From NCBI GenBank assembly GCA_005765155.1, contig VCCP01000003.1, forward strand, positions 868,001-932,000: a DNA stretch of 64,000 nucleotides, written 5' to 3'. Of the stretch, positions 46,227 through 57,713 are shown piece after piece. Both the position numbers and the translations under genes were made by a program. Positions within the stretch are counted from its first letter, which is position 1, and each line of letters begins with the position of its first letter. This DNA comes from Zelopaecilomyces penicillatus. Its lineage: Eukaryota > Ascomycota > Sordariomycetes > Hypocreales > Pseudodiploosporaceae. A model generated the notes under the pieces. That model saw only the letters and a program-made list of their open reading frames with translations. It was not told the origin of the DNA and made no database searches.

Positions 46227-48533
46227 ATGGCTGCTAACGCTACCTCCGGCGCTGTTGACCAGCTTGCCAACGATCTGAACAACACCTCCATCAATGGCAG
46301 TGGTGATGCCAAGGCCCCTGCCATCGATACCAATGTCAGCGCTGGTGCCTCCGACGACGCTGCTGGTCCCACGCCTAGCTCTGCCGCCCCTCACCCCCAG
46401 AACTCTGCCTCGCTCTACGTTGGTGAGCTTGACCCCTCCGTCACGGAGGCCATGCTTTTCGAGCTCTTCTCTCAGATTGGAGCCGTTGCTTCCATCCGTG
46501 TTTGCCGTGATGCCGTGACTCGTCGCTCGCTCGGCTACGCTTATGTGAACTACAACTCCACTCCTGATGGCGAGAAGGCTCTGGAGGAGCTCAACTACAC
46601 TCTGATCAAGGGCCGCCCTTGCCGCATTATGTGGTCTCAGCGTGATCCTGCCTTGCGCAAGACTGGCCAGGGCAACGTCTTCATCAAGAACCTGGATGTC
46701 GCCATTGATAACAAGGCTCTTCACGACACCTTTGCCGCTTTTGGTAACATCTTGAGCTGCAAAGTTGCCCAGGATGAGAATGGAAACTCCAAGGGTTATG
46801 GATTCGTCCATTACGAGACCGACGAGGCTGCTTCACAGGCCATCAAGCATGTTAATGGCATGCTTCTCAATGAGAAGAAGGTCTATGTCGGCCACCACAT
46901 CCCCAAGAAGGATCGCCAGAGCAAGTTCGAGGAGATGAAGGCAAACTTCACCAATGTCTACGTCAAGAACATCTCTCTTGAAGTTACTGACGATGAATTC
47001 CGTGATCTCTTCATTCATTATGGCGATGTGACCTCGTCCTCGTTGGCCCGTGACCAGGAGGGCAAGAGCCGTGGCTTCGGCTTCGTCAACTTCACCACCC
47101 ATGAATCTGCTGCCAAGGCTGTTGACGAGCTTAATGGCAGGGAGCTCAAGGGCCAGGATATCTATGTTGGTCGCGCCCAGAAGAAGCATGAGCGTGAAGA
47201 GGAGTTGCGCAAGTCTTATGAGGCTGCTCGCCTCGAGAAGGCCAACAAGTACCAGGGCGTTAACTTATACATCAAGAATCTTGACGATGATGTTGATGAT
47301 GAGAAGCTCCGACAAATGTTCTCTGAATTTGGCCCAATCACCTCTGCCAAGGTCATGAGGGACACCCCTGGCGACAGTGATGACGACAAAGAGAAGACCA
47401 AGGAGGATGAGGAGAAGGAGCCCAAGAAGGAGGAGGCTAAGGACAGCGAGGAGGAAGAGAGTGCTGAGAAGAAGGCTGAGAAGAAGACGGATAAGAAGCT
47501 TGGTAAGAGCAAGGGTTTCGGCTTCGTCTGCTTCAGCAACCCCGATGATGCCACCAAGGCCGTTGCGGAAATGAACCAGCGAATGATTAACAGCAAGCCA
47601 TTGTACGTTGCGCTCGCCCAACGCAAGGATGTGCGCAAAAGCCAGCTTGAGGCTAGTATCCAGGCTCGCAATCAATTGCGCATGCAGCAAGCCGCAGCCG
47701 CAGCTGGCATGCCTCAGCAGTACATGCAACCGCCAGTTTTCTATGCTCCTGGTCAGCAGCCGGGCTTCATGCCCCAGGCCGGTGGCCGCGGCCTTCCTTA
47801 TCCTCAGCCTGGCATGGCTATGCCGAACGTTCAAGGTGGGCGACCCGGTCAATTCCCCGGATACCCTCAGCAAGGCGGTCGCGGCGGTGTCCCTCAGCAG
47901 ATGCCTCCCAACATGTATGGTCTTCCCGGCCAGTTCCCCCCTCAGTTCGGTCAGCCCGGAACCCCTCAGTTCATGGCCGCCGTTCAACAGGCACAACAGG
48001 CTGCTCTGGCTGGCGGTCGTGGTGGTGTCCCTCAAGGTGGCCGCGGTGCCATGCCTGGTATGCCACCTAACGCTGGCGGCATGCCTGGTTACCCTCCCAA
48101 CAACCGACAACAGGGCGGCATGGGACGTGGCAACAACGCTGGTCGCAACGGCAACTTCCCTAACCAGGCTGGTCGCGGTGAGGGCAACACCGGCTCCGTT
48201 CTTCAGACACAGCTTGCTGGCGCTGCGCCTGCTCAGCAAAAGCAGATTCTTGGTGAAATGATCTTCCCCAAGATTCAGGCCATCAACTCCGAGTTGGCTG
48301 GAAAGATTACCGGTATGCTTTTGGAGATGGATAACGCGGAACTCATCAACCTGTAAGTTTCTTTATTTCACTCTCAATTGAGGCCAGTTATGCTAATTTA
48401 TTACAGTATCGAAGATGAGGCCGCCTTGAAAGCCAAGGTTGATGAGGCTCTCGCAGTCTATGACGAGTACGTCAAGGCTCAGGGCACCACCGAAGGCGGT
48501 GAGGCTAAGAAGGAGGAGGAGACTAAGGCTTAA
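46227..48533 (+). CDS. PAB1: Poly(A)-binding protein
   Basis: Two exons, 46227-48352 and 48407-48533, give 750 residues. Four RRMs follow one another: RRM1 from about residue 68 (ASLYVGELDPSVTEAMLFEL), RRM2 (GNVFIKNLDVAIDNKALHD), RRM3 (TNVYVKNISLEVTDDEFRD) and RRM4 (VNLYIKNLDDDVDDEKLRQ). RRM4 is interrupted between its beta2 and beta3 strands by an insert of about 45 Lys/Glu/Asp-rich residues (about 380-425). A Pro/Gly/Gln/Met-rich linker leads to the C-terminal MLLE domain, visible as KQILGEMIFPKIQAI and GKITGMLLEMDNAELINL. The protein coats mRNA poly(A) tails, promotes translation and controls deadenylation. The last intron (54 bases) lies inside the MLLE domain. Confidence 0.97.
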
Positions 48534-49514
48534 GCTGTAGTCTGAAACGATTCTCCCCCATTATCATAACGAACTTTTCCTTTGTCATTTAAGGCCCCTA
48601 ACCCTCGATGGGAGCGCGAAATCATCGCATCCACGGGCACAGGCGGGGCGCAATATGATTGCCAGGTTGTGCCCGACTTTATCGGGGAATGCATTATGTA
48701 CGGATAGACTTCTTCGCTATTCTTCTCGGGACAGGAGAACAAAAAGTTGCGGGGTCTAGGTTGGAGGGTATTTTATTTTATTTTAGGGAGCACGAAGTTG
48801 TTGCTTGTCTGGAAGCGTAAGTGGTAGGCTGTTATCGGACTGGACCTACCCGGCTGGCGTTGCAGGTTGCAGGATTTCTGAAAACTGCCTCCGGGCCTAT
48901 ACCCCTGAATGTTCACGATTTTTTACAGGCACAAGAACGGAGGCAGTGGTATGATACGAATAGGAATTCTAATAGATCACATCTTTACGAGTTTTTAAAC
49001 CATGAGTTCGGACTGAGACCGGAGATTCGCTATGATTTGTTTGTTTGATGTGACGTTATGACACTATTGAAATGTCTGAAGATGTACCGATTTGAAAATT
49101 TGAATTGAATTATCTACATAAAGACAAGTTGCGAGACGGCCTGACGGTGTTTCTCTCAACTTCTCAATTGTACTCTTCCATCCACCCCTTTTACAGGAAA
49201 TAGAACTTCTCGACAAAACACCTTCGTCAGACGATCGTATCCATATGGAACGCCATGTGCGCTACAAGGAACAAATCACTAGCAAGTATAGACAAAGAGC
49301 CCACAGCCATGACATAGTACCCAACGCCAATACAAAGAAATCCAAGCCCATGATATATAAACACCGATCCCTTACATCTATGCCGTGCCAATTTTTTTTT
49401 TTCAGAACCCTATGCAAGCTACCCAGAGGAATTTTTCTAGACCTTGAGTTACAGCAGTTATTTCATCATTTTGTACGCTGTCTTGGTTGCGAATAAAACG
49501 CCTGAAGAAAAGGC
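48534..49514. other. Convergent 3' region
   Basis: Tail-to-tail spacer between PAB1 and the membrane protein gene, about 980 bases, AT-rich, with a T11 run at 49392-49402. No gene is recognised. Confidence 0.6.
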
Positions 49515-51460
49515 TTAATTTGATTCGCTAATAAAGCCGCCGTAGTTGTCATCGAGTAGGTATCTCTGCTTGCTGGGAGCGCTGGCGTAGAGCGTCTCCA
49601 TGACCTTGTCCTTTTGGCGACGGCGGACCTCGGCAAGGTGAGCCCTGACGCCGGAGAGGCCCTCAATCTGGTCGCCGAGGGTGAGGATGGTGGCGTTGGC
49701 ACCGCGAACGAGTGGGGATATGAGTCTAGTGCGGAGACCTTCGAGTGATGTCTGGAGGGATAAGAGCTTGCTATGGTGGTTCACGAGTACACCTTTGTTG
49801 CGGACAGTCTTCTCACGGACGTCGCGCAGGAGGATGCGGTTCTGCTCAAACTTTCGCAGTTCAGCGGCGCGGGTACCAAGGATGCGCACCCACAGACTGG
49901 CAAGCATGTCGCTGTGCATTTCCTCCTGAGCCGAGGACTCGCGCGCGACGGTGCGGGCGAGGTTGAGAAAGTGCTGATCAATGGTGTTGAAGTGGCTGTA
50001 TAGACTAATGCTGTACTGAAGCTCGTCACGTACACTTTCTTCGAGGATGGAGAGAAACTCGTTGAAAAGCAGCTGCACCATGCGCTGTTCGCGCTGCGGG
50101 TTACTGAGGCCGAAGACATATGTAGCCAGTGTACCAAGCGTTGTTGGCGAGCCAGAGGAGTCTTCCAGGATATGGGCCTCAGAGAGGAGGTTGTGGAGGT
50201 TATCGTAGGCGGCAGAGATGGTAGATGGCGGAGGTGCACTAGAAAGACGATTCAGATGCATCGTAGCCCAGTCCATGACATTGAGAATTCTGTTAAATCG
50301 AGGACTCTTGTGTTAGTCAAGCAAGCATGGAATGATGCATATATTGTGTTCACATAAACTTTCATGCAGACAAGGAGAAAAGGAGACAAAAACTTACCCA
50401 TCAATATCGCCATCCACAACGGCAAAGAACTTTGTCATTTCAGTGCCCAATGTCTTCATAGCCGTGCTCAGGGCATCCAAATCGGCAACGATATGTTGGG
50501 CATCCTGCATCCCGCTGGTTCGCACACTCTCCCCAAGATCCCAAACGGCAACACTCGTTGCCTGCAGATCGTGCACTTGCGTGATAGCATGCTCAGAATA
50601 GTATATCAGGGGCTCAAAGGAGCGGGCAATACCGGCAACCTTGACAAGGTCCCCCACCGGCCTAGGCGCTGGCGCCTGCAGCAACATCTTGAGGAGGGAA
50701 ATGCTAACGAAGGCGACAAACACGCTGCATAGCGTTGATGTCCATGTTGCAGTAAGGGTAGTGTAATGCTTTCGAACGACAGAAATAGCGGTCTCAATTG
50801 GCTCTGTACGTTGCTGAACTTCAGCACGGACAGCGAAGCGAATGTCTGTACAGTAAGACTTAAATTAGACAAGCCGGTGATGGATTCACCTAAGGAGTAC
50901 ATCTAGGGGGGGGTGGACTGGGGGCAAGACGACCAAGGAAACAGAAATAGCCGCTGATCACACTCACAGTTATCTGACGGCGGTGACGGTGACTGTAGTT
51001 GCGGCTCTATGCCAAAGGCTTCTGGGTTCGGATGTGTCATGTTAAGACGCAGAGTGCTGTCTTCCCTCCTTTGCGGACTCCTGCCCCTCTCCTTGTCAGG
51101 GCTCATACTCCCCTTGGGCAGCCTTGTGCGAATGGCCTTTTCTAGAATATCTTCCGCCTCGCTTTCGTCGTCCGAACTCATCAAGCTATCTCCAGTGGGC
51201 GGCCGAAGAGACATGGAGCCGCCGAGGACATCATGCGGGCCCCTCCAGAAACCGCTGCTCCGGTCGCCGTTGCCGAGCCTCCGCCATGCCGGCGGGGAGT
51301 ACCCACCGGCGGAAACGGCGTCCAAGTCCTCCGTCGCCGCCTCGCTGGGTAGTGCGGATGAGTGGCGGAGCGACATTGGACTCGCTGGAGGTTCGAAGTC
51401 CTGTAAGGAGGCGTCGAGACCGTCGAGGTGATCGGTCGTTATGCGACGATGGCTGGTCAT
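49515..51460 (-). CDS. Unrecognised fungal membrane protein, multi-exon
   Basis: The supported exons 51460-50968, 50845-50398 and 50289-49515 give 571 residues from the ATG at 51460. Joins are in frame: SDNYIRFAVRAEVQQR and DIDGILNVMDWATMHLN. The N-terminal 165 residues are disordered, Ser/Pro/Asp-rich. One transmembrane segment follows (STLCSVFVAFVSISLLKMLL), then about 320 residues of mainly helical, coiled-coil-like sequence ending in RYLLDDNYGGFISESN. I do not recognise the family. The 5' end is unresolved: an open frame directly upstream (51905-51461) in a different phase encodes a second strong transmembrane segment and a Gln-rich tract. Splicing 51615-51453 out would join it to give five... 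that is, four exons and 665 residues. See findings. Confidence 0.7.
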
Positions 51461-51905
51461 GGCGGTCCTTTAGATGGTGGTAGTGCTGTTGCTGTTGTTG
51501 CTGTAATTTCTGCTGCTGCTGTGGTTGCTCGTAGCGTTGCTGTGCCTGCTGGTCCTTACGAGGACGGCGATCGTGATCCCGTCTGTCCCTGCTTTCCCTC
51601 TGGTCCTTGCGATACACCACGAGAGACTGGTCCCGAAGCACTAACTGACGATCTGCCGAAGGCGCTTGAGGAAGTGGCTTTTGCAGCCTCTGGATGGCTG
51701 TCACCGGATCCGAGTCGCGCAACCGGGGGGCAATGGAAGTCGGGAATATGCGCGGCAACGATAAGCGTGGGAGGCGAAACGAACTCCACGGGAGGTACAA
51801 ACTGACGAAGACGAGCAGCAGGGCGATGCAGGCGATAAAGGTACTCGGCGTGACAGTGATGCTGATGAGCGAGACGTTATTGTTGACCGTCAGCAGCGAA
51901 TTCAT
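51461..51905 (-). other. Possible 5' coding part of the membrane protein
   Basis: From the ATG at 51905 the minus strand is open with MNSLLTVNNNVSLISITV, a hydrophobic span STFIACIALLLVFVSLYLPW, and a basic segment followed by a Gln-rich tract encoded by CAG repeats (about 51485-51530). Its frame is one base off from the downstream coding frame. Either an intron (candidate 51615-51453, donor GTATCG, acceptor ACCAG) or a one-base indel would connect them. It could also be leader sequence. Confidence 0.45.
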
Positions 51906-53724
51906 TAAGACCACCGAAGCTGGACGGCAAGGTGTCCAGCGGTTTGCGTGGGGTAGATTCTGCGTTCTATCGTCGTCGTCGTTTCCGTTCAGTCCAGTCC
52001 AGTCCAGGAAGGGGGGGTGGTGATGGTTGGAAAAGGGGGGGGTCGGTAGGGGTCGCAAAGCGGTCTTCGCTTCGTGCGGATCCCTGGCAGCACAGGACGG
52101 GGTGTGTCGTCAATGAAGGCCCTAGTATATGATCGAAGACACAAGGACAGTAACGAGAGAAAGAAGAGTTAGGGGGTGGTAGCGAGAAAAGCAACAGGCT
52201 GGTTGTGAAAGAAGCAACTAGGAGTTAATCACTGGGCAGTGGTTGCCGGCTCACTCAACGCAATGAATGGCCCACCGTCGTTCTACCACCCACTACCCAC
52301 CACCCTGCCCTGCCCTTTTCATCCACCCCGACTCCATTTTGGTGGTGTGTCAGAACTCCAGACTCCAAGAAACGACACCGATACAGGACCCCAGCAGGCC
52401 TACTTTGCCGGCCCAAGTGGGTTTTCTGACCCAGAAATCGAGAGGTTGGGAAGCCCTCGTGGCACGGCATCAACTTCACGGATACGGCCAATCAGACGCT
52501 CGCGCCCACACATCCCATCAATCGCCAATGGCCTATGGCCCTATGGATGCAGAAGCCAGCCCGGACCAGCATTAAGGATGTAAACAGCAAGCAACAGTGT
52601 GTATGTTTACGATCCACACCTCTTCGCTTTAGAATGTTAAGGTATCCTAGTCCCCTTCTCTCGCCTAGTCCCCCCTCCATTCGCATCGTATCGTGTTCCT
52701 TTTGGCAGGGGCTCATGGGTACTCGTACTGTATGTAGATGGCTCTGCCGTACACCTGGGTTAGGAGAAGATGGAGAGAGCTAGAGGGCTGAAACGCCAAC
52801 ATTGCACGAGCACGTCGCGGGCAGAGCCGTAAAGGTGGTGGGATTTGTGATGGTGGTGGTGGTGGTGGTGGTTGGGGGGTCAAGCGTCTTGTTGTTCTGT
52901 TTAGAAAGTTAGAGGCTTAGTTAGAACTTGAGAGCTTACAGTGCTAGCATAGTGGGCAATTAGCCACTAGGATGCTGCCGCTATCTTATCACCCCGCACT
53001 GCAACGGCATCTCCACTTTGGCTCACCGCGTCGGCACTTGGTTTGTTTATGTACCTATGTACTAACAAAAAAGCCTTCTAGGCGTAAACATCGAGTGGCC
53101 TGCAGTCTTCGAAACGCATGATGTGATGAAATTGACAGTAAACAACAATAAACATTCTGCTCAGCCACCGCGCTGCAAAAAGCACTTTGGATCGAAGTCA
53201 TGCACGATGAACGCTTACGTACATAATCATTCAACCTGATTTGCATAGAAACACATACATAGGTACAGAGGGAACTCACGCATAAACAAAGGGTGTGCCA
53301 GTTTCTTGTCGCTGATTTGCTACCACATATTGCTACGCATGTCATCTCGGTACACGCTGTCATCCCATGAGAATAACGAAAACATATGGAGGGAGACAAA
53401 AAAAGGAAAATGATCGGCAAACAAGCAGAAGAATGAATGCAGCGAGCTGAGAATCCTCTTTCTGGCGCCTGTACTCCACCAATATTGATACTCCTCCCAA
53501 CCAAACTCGTCAAGACCACCGCATACATCAAGCAGCTTGCGCTTGACTCTCTCGGTTCCACCAGCCTAATCCAGTCAAAGACACCACAGGGCACACCCCT
53601 GTTGCTGCTGTTGTTGTCTTCCTGGACAGCCCGCTCTGTCCGGGCGCAAAACATACAATCCGACTCCTTCCCCCATTGATAAGATAGACGAAAAATAATA
53701 ATCCACAGTCGGCGTTGTCCTCGG
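51906..53724. other. Intergenic region with (GGT)n run
   Basis: Spacer between the membrane protein promoter and the 3' end of the Usp gene, with a GGT trinucleotide run at about 52851-52872 and CT-rich DNA at 52280-52340. The 228-codon minus frame at 53741-53055 overlaps the Usp last exon in another phase and is not convincing. Confidence 0.5.
52851..52872. repeat. (GGT)n microsatellite
   Basis: Seven GGT units in noncoding DNA, directly followed by a G6 run. Confidence 0.85.
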
Positions 53725-56080
53725 CTAGTCGATAATAGCATTTGCCAAGCTTCTTGCGGACGGATTGCTCAGATTGTTCACCTGTCGTATCGCCGTTCGT
53801 TTGTACTTTGTCTGTTTTCGGAGCCTCTTTCTTGCGACCATGACAGGCACAGAGCTCTTGGTAACGAGATAGTTTGAAAATGAACCCAAAATCACACTAG
53901 CGTTCTTGTTAGCATATCCTTATATGGGTTCAATGTGAATGCTGCCGATTGGAAAGTTGCTTACCCCTTTAAAGCACTCCGTCCTCTGCTTCCAATCACA
54001 ACCAAAGTTGGGTTGACTAGATCAATGACCTCAGTCACCAAATGTCTTGGATTCTTGCAATGCAATACCTCAACAGTCACCCGCACCTGAAGCCTCGTCT
54101 TTCTCAAGAGTCGCAAAATCTTGTCTGTAATGAACTGGACAGCGTGATTTCGCTCCTGCACGGCCCTATTCCGTTCGCCACGGCTAGATGGTGCGGGTGA
54201 ACTGCCTGGTGTGCCAGCCGAGTCGTTTCGCAAATGTAGTGGGGCTGTTCGTTTGAGCTCAGGTACAGGCATCATCTGTGCAGGCTCAACCCTGGAATTT
54301 GCCATCGTCTGAATAGCTGCCGCTTGCTCTCTCATTGCCTGCGCATCATCTGGCACGAGAGCACCCTCGCCTTTCACAATGCCGGTTTCCTCATCCACAC
54401 AATAAATGGCAATCAAGGTGTCACCATCTCGAAGGACTGTCCCGATGGCCCACTCCAAGGCGTGTGTCGATTCATCACTTAGGTCCGTCGCTACGAGATA
54501 CTTTCTCAGCCTGTGGTGCTCCTCCTCCGCTGCCGTTACAATTTTACTGTACTCTCCGCGGTAGATAATACGAATAGCACGATGAGCCTCGGGCGTGTCG
54601 AGAACGTTTGTCATTGAGAATGACAGTCTTTGTGCCTTTGTAATGTCGTTCATGTCAGCCTCCTCGTCAGAGTCTATGACTGAGGGTGCTGCTGAGGTCG
54701 GGTTTTGGTCATAACTGGTGGCAGGGTGAACACCACCCTTGGATCCACTCCTTGGCTGTTTTATGAGGTCACCTGAAGTGTTGGTAATCTTGATTTCGGG
54801 ATCTGGGATCAAGGATCGGTAATGGTGTTGGGTTTGCTGCTGCGATGCCACCTCCGTGCCTGATTGAAAGTCAGCAACTACTACATCGTAACGATAACCA
54901 TTACCACCATACTAGGAATCGGGGCGATATACTCACGTTCTTGTTCAGCCGCTGCTAGTAAACTGAGCGTTTTCCGACCTGCTTTCCCTCTTGGTTGGTT
55001 GTTGGATCCGTTTTCAGCACCACTTTCAGCATTCAGCGACCTCGGAGCCTTCCTTCGGCCGCGGTCCTCATCATCTGATGAAGATGGTTCATCTTCTTCA
55101 CTAGAGTCAAGATGCTCACCATCTGGGCCCAGATAATCTTTGATTAATCTCCCTTCTCCAACATCCTCGGATCGCTTCCTGATTGGCAGCTGAGACAGAC
55201 TTCCACCAGAAAATGCAAGGTTGGCATCTGATAATCTGCGATAGGCATTATTCATATCAAGAATTTGACCATCGGCAAGCATGGTTTTATTGGGCGAGAG
55301 GAGCGGCGAGAAAGTGGCCGGTGAACGGGATCTACTCGTCCATCTATTTTGCGGAGATTTGGATTTCGTGCCGGATAGACGACTACCAACTTTATCATTC
55401 CGTCCCCTGTCTGTGGGAAGCTGAAGACCACTCAAATCTGCATTTTTGAAAGCGTCCATGAGAGATCCACCAGGCTGCTTTGAACCACCAGGTTGTTTCT
55501 TGTTGTTCTGGGAGGATGACCACTTTGTCGAATAGGCGCCAGAGTTGCGTGGTATAATTCCGGAGAACTGGTAACCTGCTATGGGATCATTGCGCGAGCC
55601 GCTGGAGAGCCGTGGGCCAAATTCTACCGGTTTTAAGCCGGCATCCGATTTGCTGCGTGGATGTGGTGCCATCCTATTCGATTGGTACCTGAATGCAGGA
55701 TCACCGGTCATGAGAGGCGAGCTGAGTGTTGAACTCCTGCCAGGCAGTCTCGGCATATGACCGGAAGGACCAGCAACATCCAGCATGCTCCGCATAGGTG
55801 CTGGTGGAGGCGAAGCTGGTGCGTCAATATCAAGCATACTCCTCACAGGAGCCTGAGTTGTAGGATTGGTGCTTTGACTGCTAATGCTGACAGCGTCTTC
55901 CTCGGCAATGTCCAGCATGCTTCGAACTGGCGAGCGCGGCGTGTATGGCGATGCCGACCGTATTCTACCCGGAGGAGACGCAGAAACCTGGCCCTTGCTT
56001 TCAAGCAAAGCAAGCACCTCTTGCCGTTCCATATCCAGCATGGCATCGATGCTCATAGGGCGGTTTTTGTTGTTCGACAT
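53725..56080 (-). CDS. Universal stress protein (Usp) with long N-terminus
   Basis: Three exons, 56080-54937, 54859-53965 and 53896-53725, give 736 residues. The Usp domain occupies roughly residues 505-710: it opens RKYLVATDLSDESTHALEWA and closes with the ATP-binding signature GSRG, nine residues, GS (GSRGRSALKGVILGS), which is complete only after the last splice. It ends VPVMVARKRLRK followed by a basic tail. The first about 450 residues are disordered, Ser/Pro-rich, and carry four copies of an (R)SMLD(I/V)-like motif in the first 110 residues. An acidic segment SSEEDEPSSSDDEDRGRR follows at about 315-335. Such long Usp proteins are common in filamentous ascomycetes; the role is generally stress-related but not defined. 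The ATP signature suggests nucleotide binding. Confidence 0.93.
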
Positions 56081-57713
56081 GATGGCGGTAATGTGTTGTG
56101 TAGTCGATTATATTTGAATTGAGTAACCAAGGATGTCGGCGGCGGTGAAAATGCCCTCAAGAAAACCACCAGAGTCTGGAACAAAATGCGTCTCTCCTCT
56201 CTAATTCAGCACTCCTCTGCAGCCTCGTAGAAAACGCAAACAGGCACAGAATTGGGAGCTACAAGAAGGCAAACAAGGCTGGGCAGCGGTCGTCGTGTAG
56301 TTTCGTGTGGGAGGCCGCTGCAGGCAGTCCTGGTGGGGCGAGGTCTGGTTTGCTGCAGGCCGACGATGCGTCGAATTAAAATCGAGGTCAGCACAGCATT
56401 GTGCATCCAGGCTGGAGAATTGGAGATTTGCGTATTTGAAACAGCCCAAGTCTGCGACGAGGGAAGAAGTCGTCGGTTCGATAAAAGATGTCGGGTTTGT
56501 GGTAAAAGAAACAGTGAAAGAGAGAAGGTCGGTCGTTTACGGAATGTTGTGCGGAGGCGAGTCGGCGTTCTGCGTTGGGTTGATGCAAGGGCAAGAGTTG
56601 CGAGTTCGGGGATGGAGGAGGATGCAGAATGGAGAATGGAGGTGGTGGTGGACGGTGGATGGATGGATGGGTTGGCCAGATGCAATGCAGCGATATCCGT
56701 GCTCTCGTTCTGGAGGTCGGCCGCCGCAGACTTGAGTGCTGGCGCGAATACTTTAGGTAGTAATGGCCTGCAATTACAGGACCCGACCGACCTTAAGGAT
56801 GGGGGGAAGGAACCCGAAGTAGCTTTTGTGGGGGGGCTGTGAAAAAAAAGGTGGAGAGGAGGGGTTCGCACAAGCCAAGCCACCAGCCTAAATTCCCCAG
56901 ACAGGCTCGACAGTGGCTCTACAGTGGGCGTTACGGAGGAGTTGAAAGCCCTGAACTAATTGATCCCTGGATTGCATAGTACGGATAGTCAATTCTTGGT
57001 ATTCAACGTCTTGTCCATCTCGATGATGCCTTGGCAGTTAGGTAGTCCCCGAGTAGACGCATAGAACATACCCCAAGGTACAGAGGCATTTAAATACTTC
57101 TTTGTTGCTTGTCGTTTGCCACTTGGACGACAAAGGCCCCCAAGGCCAAGAAGCCCCCAACACAGCCTCAGAAAAACCTCGGGGGACCGTCGCTTACGAC
57201 CGACCGACTTCCTTCGTTTTAACCTTAAAAAGGCTGGGCCTACCAGCACCTCTGGAGGGCAAAGCATAGCGCAGGACTGCCGAACTAGTTTACCTACTTC
57301 CATCCCAGGCTATAGCTACTAACCTAGATAGGTGTCACATGCCCATACTACGCAAGGCACTATAGTTATTCGTTTATGGGGGTGATGTGGTGATTCTCAT
57401 TGGTTGGCTTGGATTCACAAGATATATGGGTATGTAGGTATTTACCAAATCATCGAAGAGCAACTCTATTATGGCCAGTACATTCAACGGTTATATGCTT
57501 TTGTATTTTGAATAATGGTTACCGCTTACGTAGCGTTTCTTCACAGCCAGAGAATTTTCGTTCGTTCGTTCGTTGCACATTTCGTTAACCGCTTGTATAA
57601 CGTACATGACCTCCTTCTAGGTACATCTAACCCATTCGGCTCCTACAGTTCCCCATGTAATAATATACAACCAACAACAAGAACAACAAATGATCTTCCC
57701 TCTTGTTCGGGCA
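56081..57713. other. Intergenic region
   Basis: Usp promoter and RSM7 3' region. A 225-codon minus frame at 56883-56206 ends just upstream of the Usp gene; it is Ser/Thr/Leu/Arg-rich without recognisable domains and more likely leader or chance. No other gene is seen. Confidence 0.5.

Noticed and set aside
46182..46811. 209-codon minus frame at the PAB1 start
   Set aside because: Antisense to RRM1 and RRM2 of PAB1 with no known family.
47265..48239. 324-codon minus frame opposite PAB1
   Set aside because: Shadow of a highly expressed gene with strong codon bias, which commonly leaves the antisense frame open.
53055..53741. 228-codon minus frame at the Usp 3' end
   Set aside because: Overlaps the Usp last exon in another phase and continues into its 3' region; the spliced Usp C-terminus is clearly the real frame there.
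56206..56883. 225-codon minus frame upstream of Usp
   Set aside because: Low-complexity Ser/Thr/Pro/Leu sequence immediately upstream of the Usp gene; most likely its 5' leader.
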